Assembly (NCBI GenBank): GCA_937908115.1
Contig: CALEQZ010000009.1
Span: 1-64,000 of the forward strand
Reading direction: 5' to 3'
DNA: 64,000 nucleotides
DNA from: an uncultured Alcaligenaceae bacterium
GTDB taxonomy: Bacteria > Pseudomonadota > Gammaproteobacteria > Burkholderiales > Burkholderiaceae_B
The notes beneath the pieces are model-generated. The model was not told where the DNA came from, ran no database searches, and was given only the letters and a program-made list of their open reading frames with translations. Of the stretch, positions 16,873-25,446 are shown piece by piece. The translations under genes and the position numbers were made by a program. Within the stretch, counting starts at the first letter, position 1. Every line of letters starts with the position of its first letter.

Positions 16873-17754
16873 TCAGCCGCGCCGTGCCGACCACGTGCCA
16901 TTGCGCGCGCCCGTGGTCGTACCTTGCATCGTCCGGCCCTGCACCGTGCCCGCGTAGCGCACGCCGCTGGCGGTGAAAGTGATCTCGTTACCGCGCAGGC
17001 GGGCGTCCGAAATGGGCGTGCCGGCCAGCGTACCCTCCAGCATCTGGTAGCGCTGCGCCAGCTTCAGCTCCTGGCCGTCCAGCCGCCAAGTCCCCTCGAC
17101 CTTGGCCGGGACGATCCACAGCAGTGCCATGCACCAGTTCTGGCAGTCGCCGTCCACGCTGTCGGTGGCATCCGGCTGCCAGTCGCCCATGCGGAAAGTG
17201 TTGGATACGACGCGGGTGCCTGGCTCGAGTTCGAGCAGGCGCGGGCGCAGCTTCTCGTTGATCGACGGCAGCAGGAACATGGTGATGACGTCGGCCTGCG
17301 ACAGGTCGGCCTCGAACAAATCGCCCGTGATGAAGGTGGCCCGCTCGGCCACATCGGCCTTGGCCGCGTTGCGGCGCGCGAGCTCGGCCATCTCCGGGTT
17401 GTATTCGACGCCTTGGGCAACGAGCCCGCGGCGCGCCGCGGCGATCACCGTGCGGCCATCGCCCGAGCCCAGGTCCATCAGGCGCTCGCCTGCGCGGACT
17501 TGGGCAAGGTCGAGCATCTTCTCGACCAGCTCCTGCGAGGTCGGCACCCAGACCACGTCCTTGCCCGCCTGGCCGACCTCAGGCTGGTAAGTGGTTTCCT
17601 GGGCCCCAGCGGCGGCCGGCATGGCCAGGACGGCTGCCAGCAGCATGGCCGGCCACACGGCTGGTCGACCCTTCCCATGCAGGCGCGCGCGCTTGGACGG
17701 ACGGCGCACCGGGTGCGGCCGGTGTTGCGACAAGCGGCGAAGCGAAGCAAGCAT
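16873..17754 (-). CDS. Class I SAM-dependent methyltransferase with signal sequence
   Basis: The product is 293 residues. A basic N-terminus is followed by a hydrophobic stretch and a signal-peptidase-like end (WPAMLLAAVLAMPAAAGA, about 34-51). Then comes a Rossmann methyltransferase domain with motif I LMDLGSGDGR (92-101) and an acidic loop VEYNPEMAEL. The last 100 residues form a separate beta-rich tail (VEGTWRLDGQELKLAQRYQML) of unknown role. The ATG at 17754 has a strong AAGGGG site. SAM is cytosolic, so an exported SAM enzyme is puzzling. The N-terminus could instead be a membrane anchor that leaves the domain in the cytoplasm, or a long lead sequence whose signal is not cleaved. The substrate is unknown. 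Confidence 0.8.
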   Translation of the reverse strand: MLASLRRLSQHRPHPVRRPSKRARLHGKGRPAVWPAMLLAAVLAMPAAAGAQETTYQPEVGQAGKDVVWVPTSQELVEKMLDLAQVRAGERLMDLGSGDGRTVIAAARRGLVAQGVEYNPEMAELARRNAAKADVAERATFITGDLFEADLSQADVITMFLLPSINEKLRPRLLELEPGTRVVSNTFRMGDWQPDATDSVDGDCQNWCMALLWIVPAKVEGTWRLDGQELKLAQRYQMLEGTLAGTPISDARLRGNEITFTASGVRYAGTVQGRTMQGTTTGARNGTWSARRG

Positions 17755-17942
17755 CGTGGATCCCCTTTTGTCGATGGTTGAGAACGCCCGCGCCTGCTGG
17801 CCGGACGCCCGGGACGGGAGCACCGCGACGCCGCGATTCGGCTCCCGGCACCCGTAATTGGATACCTGGGGCGCACTGCAGTTCCGTGCCCCCGGCGGTC
17901 GCTTCTTGGCTGGCCTGCGCGCCGCGCGTCCCTGGCGCGGCG

Positions 17943-18374
17943 CTATCCGGCCAAGCGGCAGGTCATCAGCCGATGCGCGATGCCGGCTTCCATGAATTCA
18001 GGGCCTTGCGCCACGAAGCCGTGACGCTCGTAAAAACCGATGGCGTGGATCTGCGCATTCAGCGCCAGCGCCTCATAGCGGTTGGCGCGGGCATGCTCGA
18101 CCAGGGCCTGGAGGATGCGGCTGCCGATGTGGCGGCCGCGCGCCTCGCGCAGCACCGCCATGCGCCCGATATGGCCGTCGGGCAGCAGCCGTCCGGTACC
18201 AAGGGCCTTGCCCTGGCCGTCGTAGGCGACCGCGTGCACTGAAACGGCGTCCATGTCGTCGAGCTCCAGCTCCGGCGGCACGGCCTGCTCGCGCACGAAA
18301 ACCGCATGGCGCACCGTGCTTGCGTCCTTGCCCAATTCTTCCCAATTGCCCAGCGCCACGCGCAACGACTCCAT
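17943..18374 (-). CDS. GNAT-family N-acetyltransferase
   Basis: Acetyl-CoA-dependent acetyltransferase of 143 residues. The acetyl-CoA binding loop is in GRLLPDGHIGRMAVLREARGRHIGSRILQAL (R/Q-x-x-G-x-G/A type), followed by ALNAQIHAIGFYERHGFVAQGPEFMEAGIAH, the usual beta5-alpha4 region. The start at 18374 is supported by AGGAGGG upstream; the longer in-frame extension is not family-like. It resembles the ElaA/YjcF-like group. The substrate is not predictable. Confidence 0.85.
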   Translation of the reverse strand: MESLRVALGNWEELGKDASTVRHAVFVREQAVPPELELDDMDAVSVHAVAYDGQGKALGTGRLLPDGHIGRMAVLREARGRHIGSRILQALVEHARANRYEALALNAQIHAIGFYERHGFVAQGPEFMEAGIAHRLMTCRLAG

Positions 18375-18577
18375 CCCCGGTTCCCTCCTGTCGCGTCGGT
18401 TTGACGCCCCATTATCCATCGCGCAACCGGCGCGGCGCGAAATCGCTGCACCGGCCGCGACTGTCTCCTGCGGCCAACAGTGCCCCTGGAGCGGACGCAG
18501 CCTGTGCAGCGCCCGCCCCCGCACAGGCGCCGGCGACGGTAGAATGGCGCGCCCTTTCCGTCCTGCCTCGCCGAGCG

Positions 18578-19861
18578 ATGATACTGGCCTGCCTGCTGTT
18601 TGCCCTGACGCTAGTGCTGGTGACTTGGCGGCCCCGAGGCCTTGGCATAGGCTGGGGCGCAGGCATCGGCGCGGCGCTGGCGCTGGCCGCCGGGCTGGTC
18701 GGCCCGGCCGACGTTGCCGCCGTCTGGCACATCGTCTGGAACGCCACGGCCACCCTGATCGCGATCATCGTCACCAGCCTGATACTGGATCGCGCCGGCC
18801 TGTTCGAATGGTGCGCGCTGCATGTGGCGCGCTGGGGCGGCGGCAGCGGATTGCGCCTGTTCGTGCTCATCGTCCTGCTGGGGGCGACCGTCACCGCGCT
18901 GTTCGCCAACGACGGCGCGGCGCTGATCCTCACCCCCATCATCATGGAAATGATGCTGGCCATGGGGCTGGGCGCGCCGGCGACGATCGCCTTCGTCATG
19001 GCCGCCGGCTTCATCTCCGATGCGGCCAGCATCCCGCTGGTCGTCTCCAACCTCGTCAACATCCTAGTGGCCGACTTTTTCGGCATCGGCTTTACCCGCT
19101 ATGCGCAGGTCATGCTGCCCGTCAACCTGGCTGCGGTGGCTGCGTCGCTTGCAGCGCTGTTGGCGCTATACAAGGCCGCCATTCCCCGACGCTACGACGT
19201 CCAGCACCTGCCCGCCCCGGCCAGCGCCGTGCGTGACCCCGTTACCTTCCGTGCCGGATGGGTGGTGCTGGGGCTGTTGCTGGCCGGCTTTTTCTGCCTG
19301 GAGCCGCTGGGCGTGCCCGTCAGCGCGGTGGCGGCCGCGGGCGCGGCCAGCCTGCTGGTGGTGGCCGGCCGCCGCCACCTGGTCGGCACGCGGCGCATCA
19401 TGCGCGAGGCGCCCTGGCACATCGTCGCGTTCTCGCTGGGCATGTACCTGGTGGTCTACGGCCTGCGCAATGCCGGGCTGACCGCCTACCTGGGCGGCTT
19501 GCTCGAGCGCTGCGCCGACCACGGCGTCTGGGGCGCAGCCATCGGCACCGGCGTGACGGCCGCGCTGCTGTCGTCGGTGATGAACAACCTGCCCGCGGTG
19601 CTGGCCGTGTCGCTGGCCATCGGCGATGCGCAGGTCGGCGCCGCTGCGCGCGAAGCCATGATTTACGCCAACATCATCGGCAGCGACCTGGGGCCCAAGC
19701 TCACCCCCATCGGCAGCCTGGCCACGCTGCTCTGGCTGCACGTGCTGGCAAACAAAGGGCTGACGATCAGCTGGGGCCATTACCTGCGCGTGGGTGCAAT
19801 CCTGACGCCGCCGGTGCTGCTGGCCACGCTGGCCGCGTTGGCACTGCGCCTGGGCGCGTGA
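18578..19861 (+). CDS. arsB: ArsB-type anion permease (arsenite efflux-like)
   Basis: Polytopic inner-membrane protein of 427 residues, close to the usual 429 of ArsB. The first span starts MILACLLFALTLVLVTWRP. ArsB hallmarks include FANDGAALILTPIIMEMM, SNLVNILVADFFGI, SVMNNLPAVL and GSDLGPKLTPIGSLATLLWLHVL. ArsB exports As(III) or Sb(III), alone or with the ArsA ATPase. No arsR, arsC or arsH lies nearby, so arsenic-linked regulation is not visible here. The start follows the ArsB N-terminus; the same frame is open upstream but is not membrane-like. The GltS-like gene follows 59 bases later. Confidence 0.87.
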   Translation: MILACLLFALTLVLVTWRPRGLGIGWGAGIGAALALAAGLVGPADVAAVWHIVWNATATLIAIIVTSLILDRAGLFEWCALHVARWGGGSGLRLFVLIVLLGATVTALFANDGAALILTPIIMEMMLAMGLGAPATIAFVMAAGFISDAASIPLVVSNLVNILVADFFGIGFTRYAQVMLPVNLAAVAASLAALLALYKAAIPRRYDVQHLPAPASAVRDPVTFRAGWVVLGLLLAGFFCLEPLGVPVSAVAAAGAASLLVVAGRRHLVGTRRIMREAPWHIVAFSLGMYLVVYGLRNAGLTAYLGGLLERCADHGVWGAAIGTGVTAALLSSVMNNLPAVLAVSLAIGDAQVGAAAREAMIYANIIGSDLGPKLTPIGSLATLLWLHVLANKGLTISWGHYLRVGAILTPPVLLATLAALALRLGA

Positions 19862-19920
19862 GGCCCGCGCCCGGCGCGGCCTCCGTTATGCTTGGCGCTG
19901 GCGAAAGACTGGAGAAGGCC

Positions 19921-21594
19921 ATGAACGTTTTCGTCAGCCGACATTTGCCGCTCGGCCTGGCGCTGGCCGGCGCCGTGCTCGGCGTGCTGCTTGCGCGCGG
20001 GGATGCGCGCTGGTGGGCGCTGGGCGCACCGTGCCTGGCGCTCACGGCACTGGGGGTCTACGACCTGCTGCAAACCCGCCACGCCATTCGGCGCAACTAT
20101 CCCATCATCGGCAACCTGCGCTTCCTGTTCGAATCGATCCGGCCGGAACTGCGCCAGTATTTCTTCGAGGGTGACAAGGACGCGCTGCCCTTTTCGCGCG
20201 CACAGCGTTCCATCGTCTACCAGCGCGCCAAGCAACAGCTGGACAAGCGCCCGTTCGGCACGCAGGAAAACGTCTATGGCGACGGCCACGAGTGGATCAA
20301 TCATTCCATGCAGCCGACCCAGGTGGCCGACCGGGACTTCCGCGTCACCGTGGGCGGCCCCGATTGCAAGCAGCCTTACTCGCTGTCGGTGCTCAATATT
20401 TCGGCGATGAGCTTCGGCGCGCTGTCTGCCAATGCCATCCTCGCGCTCAATGAAGGCGCGCGGCTGGGCAACTTCGCCCACGACACCGGCGAAGGCGGTA
20501 TCAGCCGCTATCACCTGGAACCCGGCGGCGCACTCATCTGGAACATCGGCTCGGGCTACTTCGGCTGCCGCGACGAGCGCGGACGCTTTTCCGAGGAGGC
20601 CTTCGTGCGCAATGCCACGCGCGAGCAGGTCAAGATGATCGAGATCAAGCTGTCGCAGGGCGCCAAGCCCGGGCACGGCGGGATTTTGCCTGGCGCCAAG
20701 GTCACCTCAGAAATCGCGCGCGCCCGCGGCGTGCCGGTGGGGCAGGATTGCAATTCGCCAGCCTCGCATAGCGCCTTTGACTCGCCGGTCGGCCTGCTGC
20801 ATTTCATCGCCCGCCTGCGCGAGCTGTCCGGCGGCAAGCCCGTGGGGTTCAAGTTCTGCATGGGCCACCCCTGGGAATGGTTCGCCATCGCCAAGGCCAT
20901 GCTCGAAACCGGCATCACACCGGACTTCATCGTCGTGGACGGATCCGAAGGCGGCACCGGCGCTGCGCCGCTGGAATTCACCGACCACGTCGGCACGCCG
21001 CTGCGCGAAGCGCTGCGCCTGGTCCACAACACGCTGGTCGGCATCAACCTGCGCGACCGCATCAAGCTCGGTGCATCGGGCAAGATCGTCACCGCCTTCG
21101 ACATGGCGCGCACGATGGCGCTGGGCGCCGATTGGTGCAACGTGGCGCGGGGATTCATGTTCGCCCTGGGCTGCATCCAGGCCCAGAGCTGCCACAACGA
21201 CCGCTGCCCCAGCGGCGTAGCCACGCAGGATCCGTTGCGCCAGCGCGCGCTGGTGGTCAAGGACAAGGCGCCCCGGGTGGCGCATTACCATGCCAACACC
21301 CTGCACGCCCTGGCCGAATTGCTCTCGGCAGCCGGGCTGACGCATCCGTCACAGCTGCGCGCCCACCACATCGCGCGCCGGATTTCGGCCAGCGAGGTCC
21401 GTTTGCTGTCGGCGCTGTATCCACCGCTCGAACCCGGCGAACTGCTGCAAGGGCGGCTACGCTTCAACATCTTCCGTGTCGGCTGGCCCATGGCCGACCC
21501 GCACAGCTTTGCGCCGCGCAAGGACATTTCCGAAGCGTTGCGCGAGCTTGCGCGCGATGCCACATCGCCAGCGCCGGGCCCGGTCTCGGCCTGA
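19921..21594 (+). CDS. Membrane-anchored FMN-binding glutamate synthase-like protein
   Basis: The product is 557 residues. Two N-terminal hydrophobic segments (about 11-25 and 31-48) precede a glutamate synthase central/FMN domain (NISAMSFGALSANAILALNEGA, HDTGEGGISRYH, KFCMGHPWEWFAIAKAM, VDGSEGGTGAAP). The [3Fe-4S] motif of GltS is kept as C418-x5-C424-x4-C429 (CIQAQSCHNDRCPSGVATQ). It lacks the glutaminase domain and the NADPH subunit, as in the widespread 'FMN-binding glutamate synthase family'. The electron donor and substrate are unknown. GGAGAAGG precedes the ATG. Confidence 0.85.
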   Translation: MNVFVSRHLPLGLALAGAVLGVLLARGDARWWALGAPCLALTALGVYDLLQTRHAIRRNYPIIGNLRFLFESIRPELRQYFFEGDKDALPFSRAQRSIVYQRAKQQLDKRPFGTQENVYGDGHEWINHSMQPTQVADRDFRVTVGGPDCKQPYSLSVLNISAMSFGALSANAILALNEGARLGNFAHDTGEGGISRYHLEPGGALIWNIGSGYFGCRDERGRFSEEAFVRNATREQVKMIEIKLSQGAKPGHGGILPGAKVTSEIARARGVPVGQDCNSPASHSAFDSPVGLLHFIARLRELSGGKPVGFKFCMGHPWEWFAIAKAMLETGITPDFIVVDGSEGGTGAAPLEFTDHVGTPLREALRLVHNTLVGINLRDRIKLGASGKIVTAFDMARTMALGADWCNVARGFMFALGCIQAQSCHNDRCPSGVATQDPLRQRALVVKDKAPRVAHYHANTLHALAELLSAAGLTHPSQLRAHHIARRISASEVRLLSALYPPLEPGELLQGRLRFNIFRVGWPMADPHSFAPRKDISEALRELARDATSPAPGPVSA

Positions 21595-21605
21595 GGGACC
21601 GGCTA

Positions 21606-23048
21606 CTAGAGCCAGCGCTCGAACAGCCGCGAAAACGCTTCCATGAGGCGGTCCGATATGGGCCGGCGCTCCCATTGCCGTGGATCGATGCGCCGTGAAG
21701 CCGCCACGTCTTCGCGGAACAGCGCCTGCATCTGCGCGCCGAATTCCTCGCCCAGGATGACGGCATTGATTTCGTGGTTGAGCGCGAAGCTACGCCAGTC
21801 CAGGTTGCTCGATCCGACCGTGGACCATACCCCGTCGACCACGATGGTCTTGGCGTGAAGCAGCGCGTCGCGACGCTCGTAGATCTGCACGCCAGCCTTC
21901 AGCAGCGAGGTGTAATGTGAGCGCCCGGCGTGAAAGACCAGCGACGAATCGCTAAAACCCGGCAGCACAAGCACCACGTCCACCCCACGGGCGGCCGCAT
22001 CGGCCAGCGCCTGGACGAAAGCCGGATCGGGCACGAAATAGGCCATGGTCACCCATATCGACTTGCGCGCGCTAGCGATCGCCGACATCAGCGTCAGGTA
22101 AATGGCATAGCTGTCACCGGCACCCGGCTGGTTGGCCAGGATGCGCACGAATAGCGGCTCGTGCGAAGGCGCAACCGCCAGATGGGCGCGCTGCGCCAGC
22201 GGCGGGCCTTGCTGCTCGCGCCAGCCGGCTTCGAAAACGGCGTCGATCTGGGCGACCGCCGGGCCGCGGATTTCCACGTGCGTATCGCGCCAAGGCAGGC
22301 CGCCCCCTTGCGCGGCGCCCTCGCCCGCTCCGCCGGCAGGACGGCCACTGCCGCTGCTGCCGCTGCTGCCGCTGCTGCCGCTGCTGCCGCTGCTGCCATT
22401 GCTGCCACTGGGAGATGATGTGTAGACGTCACTGACGTTGATGCCCCCGACGAATCCAATTTCGCCGTCGACGACCAGCACCTTGCGGTGGTTGCGCCGG
22501 TTGATCGCCCAGCCGCTGCCGGCCATTGGATTGACGGGATTGAAAACCAGCACTTTGACCCCCGCCTCGCGCATGCGCTCGAACACGGCTTCAGGCGTGG
22601 CCAGCGAGCCGACCGCATCGACGGCCACGGCGACGTCCACCCCTGAGCGGCTCTTGGCGATCAGCAGGTCGGCGAACAATTGCCCCACTTGGCCGTCGTC
22701 AAAGATGTAGGTTTCCATCCGCACGTAGCGGCGCGCGGCCGTGATGGCCCGCTGCATGGCCGCATAGGTCGCCTGTCCATCGGCGAGCAGGCGGACTTGG
22801 TTGCCGCCGGCCAAGGGCACGCCGCTGACGGCCGCCTCGATTTCCAGGTGATGCTGCAGGAAGTCGCGCCCATCCTGCCCTTGCACCCGACCGATGATGG
22901 CACGGCTTTCGCGGTAGCCGCGCTCGCCATATTCGTAGGCGCGCCGCACCTGCTCGCGCTGCTGTGCAATCTCCTGCGGCGACGGCACGGTGGCGCAGTG
23001 CGCCAGCAGGAGGCAGGCGGCAACCGCACCTGCCCGGCGCCAGGTCAC
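21606..23048 (-). CDS. Phospholipase D-like (cardiolipin synthase family) lipoprotein
   Basis: The product is 480 residues. A lipobox LLLAHC puts the lipidated Cys at residue 18. Two HKD motifs define the phospholipase D fold: HRKVLVVDG (H187) with FVGGINVSD, and HAKTIVVDG (H398) with VGSSNLDWRS. A cardiolipin synthase-like phosphatidyl transfer in the envelope is likely; a phosphodiesterase role is possible. Between the halves, residues 213-234 are a (Gly-Ser-Ser)n linker encoded by a 9-bp tandem repeat. The GTG start at 23048 overlaps the stop of the BON gene (GTGA), so the two are coupled. Confidence 0.88.
   Translation of the reverse strand: MTWRRAGAVAACLLLAHCATVPSPQEIAQQREQVRRAYEYGERGYRESRAIIGRVQGQDGRDFLQHHLEIEAAVSGVPLAGGNQVRLLADGQATYAAMQRAITAARRYVRMETYIFDDGQVGQLFADLLIAKSRSGVDVAVAVDAVGSLATPEAVFERMREAGVKVLVFNPVNPMAGSGWAINRRNHRKVLVVDGEIGFVGGINVSDVYTSSPSGSNGSSGSSGSSGSSGSSGSGRPAGGAGEGAAQGGGLPWRDTHVEIRGPAVAQIDAVFEAGWREQQGPPLAQRAHLAVAPSHEPLFVRILANQPGAGDSYAIYLTLMSAIASARKSIWVTMAYFVPDPAFVQALADAAARGVDVVLVLPGFSDSSLVFHAGRSHYTSLLKAGVQIYERRDALLHAKTIVVDGVWSTVGSSNLDWRSFALNHEINAVILGEEFGAQMQALFREDVAASRRIDPRQWERRPISDRLMEAFSRLFERWL
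22351..22404. repeat. 9-bp tandem repeat coding for a Gly-Ser linker
   Basis: Five exact copies of CCGCTGCTG (22351-22395), then one degenerate copy (22396-22404), lie inside the PLD lipoprotein gene and encode Gly-Ser-Ser units on the minus strand. Unit changes keep the reading frame, so copy-number variation would change linker length, not switch the gene off. Confidence 0.9.
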
Positions 23049-23518
23049 GGGGCGAGCACCTTGATGCGATTGTCCAGGCCCAGCAGGCCTTCGCAGCGCG
23101 ACACCGCGGCTGCTATGTCGCGCCGGGTCTGTTCCTGGGCGACGCTGCCCTGCAATATCGCCTTGCCCTGGCGGACTTCGACGCTGACATCGCCGGCCTC
23201 CAGGTAAGGTCCGCCTTCGGCCAGGCGCCGCCGGACATCTTCGAGTAGCTGCGCGTCCGTGCGCGTGTCGCCCGGATCGGGCGATTCGGCCTTTTCCACG
23301 GCCAGCGGGTGGTGCTCGAATTTGCCCTCGTCATAGGTGCCCTGGTAACCGCCCTGGTCACCGCCCTGGTACCCGCCATGCTGCAGGTCCTCGGTGGTGC
23401 CCTGCTCGTCGAAGCGCTGGGGAAATCCTGCCGGGCCTTCGTTGTCCGCGCGTTGGCTGGCATCGCTGCCGGGATCCCGGGGCTCAGGGACGGGGTCTGT
23501 GGGTTTGCGGGTGGTCAT
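23045..23518 (-). CDS. BON-domain protein
   Basis: The product is 157 residues. The first 85 are hydrophilic and Gly/Asp/Gln/Tyr-rich, with GGYQGGDQGGYQGTYDEG, and probably disordered. The C-terminal part (about 88-155) is a BON domain (TDAQLLEDVRRRLAEGG, VEVRQGKAILQGSVAQEQTRRDIAAAVSRCEGL), a fold that binds membranes or periplasmic proteins in OsmY and related proteins. No signal peptide is visible. It is translationally coupled to the downstream PLD lipoprotein, suggesting a shared envelope or stress role. Confidence 0.82.
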   Translation of the reverse strand: MTTRKPTDPVPEPRDPGSDASQRADNEGPAGFPQRFDEQGTTEDLQHGGYQGGDQGGYQGTYDEGKFEHHPLAVEKAESPDPGDTRTDAQLLEDVRRRLAEGGPYLEAGDVSVEVRQGKAILQGSVAQEQTRRDIAAAVSRCEGLLGLDNRIKVLAP

Positions 23519-23623
23519 GTATCGGCTCCCGGAATCGCGTGTGCGGGTTGGGGGGATGCCCTTGGGCTGGCCTTGGACCGCAAGCGGGGCGCGGCCAGCC
23601 GCACCGCAAGCGGCCGGGCTGCG

Positions 23624-24193
23624 TCACGCCCGCGGGCCGGATGAGGGTTCGGGCGGCACGAGCGGATCGAAGTCCACCCATCGCCCTTCGCGCCAGCGGC
23701 CTTGGGCGTGCTCGACGTCTTTGCCGCCGGCATCGCGCAGCACCTGCGCGACCTGCGTCTCCTGTTCGGGCTGCACATGGACGGCCGTCAGCACGCCGGC
23801 ATGCCGCACCCGGATGGCTTGGTCGCGCGGATTGTCGCGGCTGCGCCGCCCTGCCATGCTGAGCGCCCCGGCCAGCGACCCCAGGTAGGCGCCCACGGCC
23901 GCGCCAAACACCATTTCCAGGCCGGTGCGCCCAAAGGCGTAGAGTAGGCCGGCGCCGATGACCGCGCCCACCGTGGCCAGCAATCCTGCGCCCAACACTG
24001 CGCCCTTGGTCGCGCCGCGGGCGTCCGGGTCGGCGGCGCGGTCGCCGCCCACCGGATACTTGTCGTGGGCGCCGGGAGGATTGACGAAGAAGATGTTTAC
24101 GGCCTCTTCGCTGAATCCTTTGGAAAAAAGCCTGCGGGCTGCGTTTTCGGCTTCGTCGAAGCTGTCGAAGCGGGCGGCGACGATCAATGTCAT
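23624..24193 (-). CDS. Glycine-zipper stress-type protein (general stress 17M-like)
   Basis: The product is 189 residues. The N-terminal 45 residues (MTLIVAARFDSFDEAENAARRLFSKGFS) resemble the YflT/general-stress-17M nucleating domain. They are followed by a Gly/Ala-rich hydrophobic double segment (GAVLGAGLLATVGAVIGAGLLYAFG and GAAVGAYLGSLAGALSMAG, about 66-115) typical of glycine-zipper membrane proteins. The C-terminus HAGVLTAVHVQPEQETQVAQVLRDAGGKDVE is a second small alpha/beta unit. A GGAGAC site precedes the ATG at 24193. It is first in a run with the BON and PLD genes. The 380 bases before it, up to the tRNA, hold no believable ORF. Confidence 0.75.
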   Translation of the reverse strand: MTLIVAARFDSFDEAENAARRLFSKGFSEEAVNIFFVNPPGAHDKYPVGGDRAADPDARGATKGAVLGAGLLATVGAVIGAGLLYAFGRTGLEMVFGAAVGAYLGSLAGALSMAGRRSRDNPRDQAIRVRHAGVLTAVHVQPEQETQVAQVLRDAGGKDVEHAQGRWREGRWVDFDPLVPPEPSSGPRA

Positions 24194-24575
24194 GGCTGTC
24201 TCCTTGCGGCGTGCGTCCGGGCACGCGCAGGCACCGGGCGCACGCCGCAGCCGTTGGGGGCCATGCGGCGCCGACGGCGCGGCACGGCAAAGCGTACTGG
24301 GACGATTCTGCAGGGACGGACCCGCGCGCGCCTGCGCTTTGGCTACCAGGGGTAAGCGCCTGTTTCCCCTGCAGCACCGCCCGTGGCGCCGCAGGCGGCG
24401 CTTGCTCCCGGCCGCGCTGCTCGCCGCGCGGCGGCAGCGGCTGCAGCCATACCCAAATGGATACGAACGCCAGTGGTGCGCGCCCAACGGTTTAAAACAC
24501 GAAACAGGATTTTGTGGTAGAATCTCTGTCTTTGCTAAGCCCGCGATGACATCGCGGCGCAAAGCAAGGGATTGT

Positions 24576-24652
24576 GGCGCATTAGCTCAGCCGGTTAGAG
24601 CGACGGAATCATAATCCGCAGGTCCCCTGTTCGAATCAGGGATGCGCCACCA
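24576..24652 (+). tRNA. tRNA with CAU anticodon, probably elongator tRNA-Met
   Basis: Cloverleaf of 77 nt with encoded CCA. The acceptor GGCGCAT pairs with ATGCGCC, the D-arm is TAGCTCAGCCGGTTAGAGC, the anticodon loop ATCATAA gives CAU, and the T-arm contains TGTTCGAATCA. It lacks the initiator features (unpaired first base, three G-C pairs next to the loop). A CAU tRNA may also be tRNA-Ile2 with lysidine, which sequence reading alone does not exclude. The first anticodon-stem pair is A-C, mismatched. An AT-rich TAGAAT at 24518 may be its -10, and an 8-bp inverted repeat (24541-24557) lies in its leader. Confidence 0.88.
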
Positions 24653-24660
24653 GGATTTCA

Positions 24661-24690
24661 CGGCCCGCAGCGATGCGGGCCGTTGTTTTT
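24661..24690 (+). terminator. Intrinsic terminator after the CAU tRNA
   Basis: CGGCCCGCA (24661-24669), loop GCGA, TGCGGGCCG (24674-24682), then TTGTTTTT. The arms are exact complements, and the stem begins 8 bases after the tRNA 3' end. Confidence 0.88.
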
Positions 24691-24873
24691 GGCGTCGATG
24701 CCCCTTACGGCGCCGCTTGGGCTGGTCCTACCAGAAGGCGCGTGACAGCCACCGGCGGGGGTTGTAAATTTCGCGCAACGCCGACCGGCAGGCAAACCCG
24801 CCCTAACTGCCCGCGCGCATCCAAAACAATCAAGATTTGCATGGCGTGCAGCCGGTCCGTGCGGGGGTGATCC

Positions 24874-25365
24874 ATGCCAGAAACCGAATCTCGACCCGCC
24901 CGGCGCGGCCCGCACCTGGCAGCCCTGGCAGCAGTATGCGCCTGTTTCGCGGCCTACCTGGCCTTGAGCGTGCCGAACGGTCTGGTCGTGCGGCCGGACG
25001 GATCCATCGACGGCGCCATGAACGTGCTGCGCCAGCAAATCCAGCTACAAAAATTCTGGACACAGCAGCTTGCCCAGGCGCAAGCAGAACTGGCCATGGC
25101 GCGCGCCGGCGGCATCGGACAGACGGTGCAGGTCCATCCGCCCGGTCAGGGTCTGGTCGCCACGCCTGCTAGGCACGGCGACGACCCTGCCGGCCCTGCG
25201 CTTGCAGACGACCCGGCGACGGACGTTCACGAGCATCTCTGGCACGTGGATCTGGGCGAAGCCGACCGGCTCAACCGCTTTGCCGACCTCGCCCGCGGCC
25301 ACCGGATCGCCAAGTTGCGCAAGACGATAGACCTGATCTCCCGGCGCATCGCCGAGCACGATTGA
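24874..25365 (+). CDS. Hypothetical single-span membrane protein
   Basis: The product is 163 residues that I do not recognise. The N-terminus has one hydrophobic segment (LAALAAVCACFAAYLALSV, about 15-33) preceded by basic residues, so an anchor or signal is likely. The following part has Gln/Ala-rich helical sequence (LRQQIQLQKFWTQQLAQAQAELAMA) and ends with a basic helix (RIAKLRKTIDLISRRIAEHD). Stop-to-stop coding appearance and codon use fit the neighbours. It is upstream of phosphonopyruvate hydrolase with 81 bases between, which is weak evidence of a link. Confidence 0.55.
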   Translation: MPETESRPARRGPHLAALAAVCACFAAYLALSVPNGLVVRPDGSIDGAMNVLRQQIQLQKFWTQQLAQAQAELAMARAGGIGQTVQVHPPGQGLVATPARHGDDPAGPALADDPATDVHEHLWHVDLGEADRLNRFADLARGHRIAKLRKTIDLISRRIAEHD

Positions 25366-25446
25366 CGTCACCGCCGGGCGGGCCGCGGATATACTGGGTC
25401 GCCTTCTTCGACCATTAGATCCGGCGCCAGCCGCCGTCGCCTGCAC

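Noticed and set aside
22351..22404. Tandem repeats as a possible CRISPR array
   Set aside because: The units are 9 bp, contiguous and coding, with no spacers and no cas genes.
24541..24557. 8-bp inverted repeat upstream of the CAU tRNA as a terminator or operator
   Set aside because: It has a single-base centre, no T-run and lies in the tRNA leader. It may only be a precursor structure, so it is noted within the tRNA entry.
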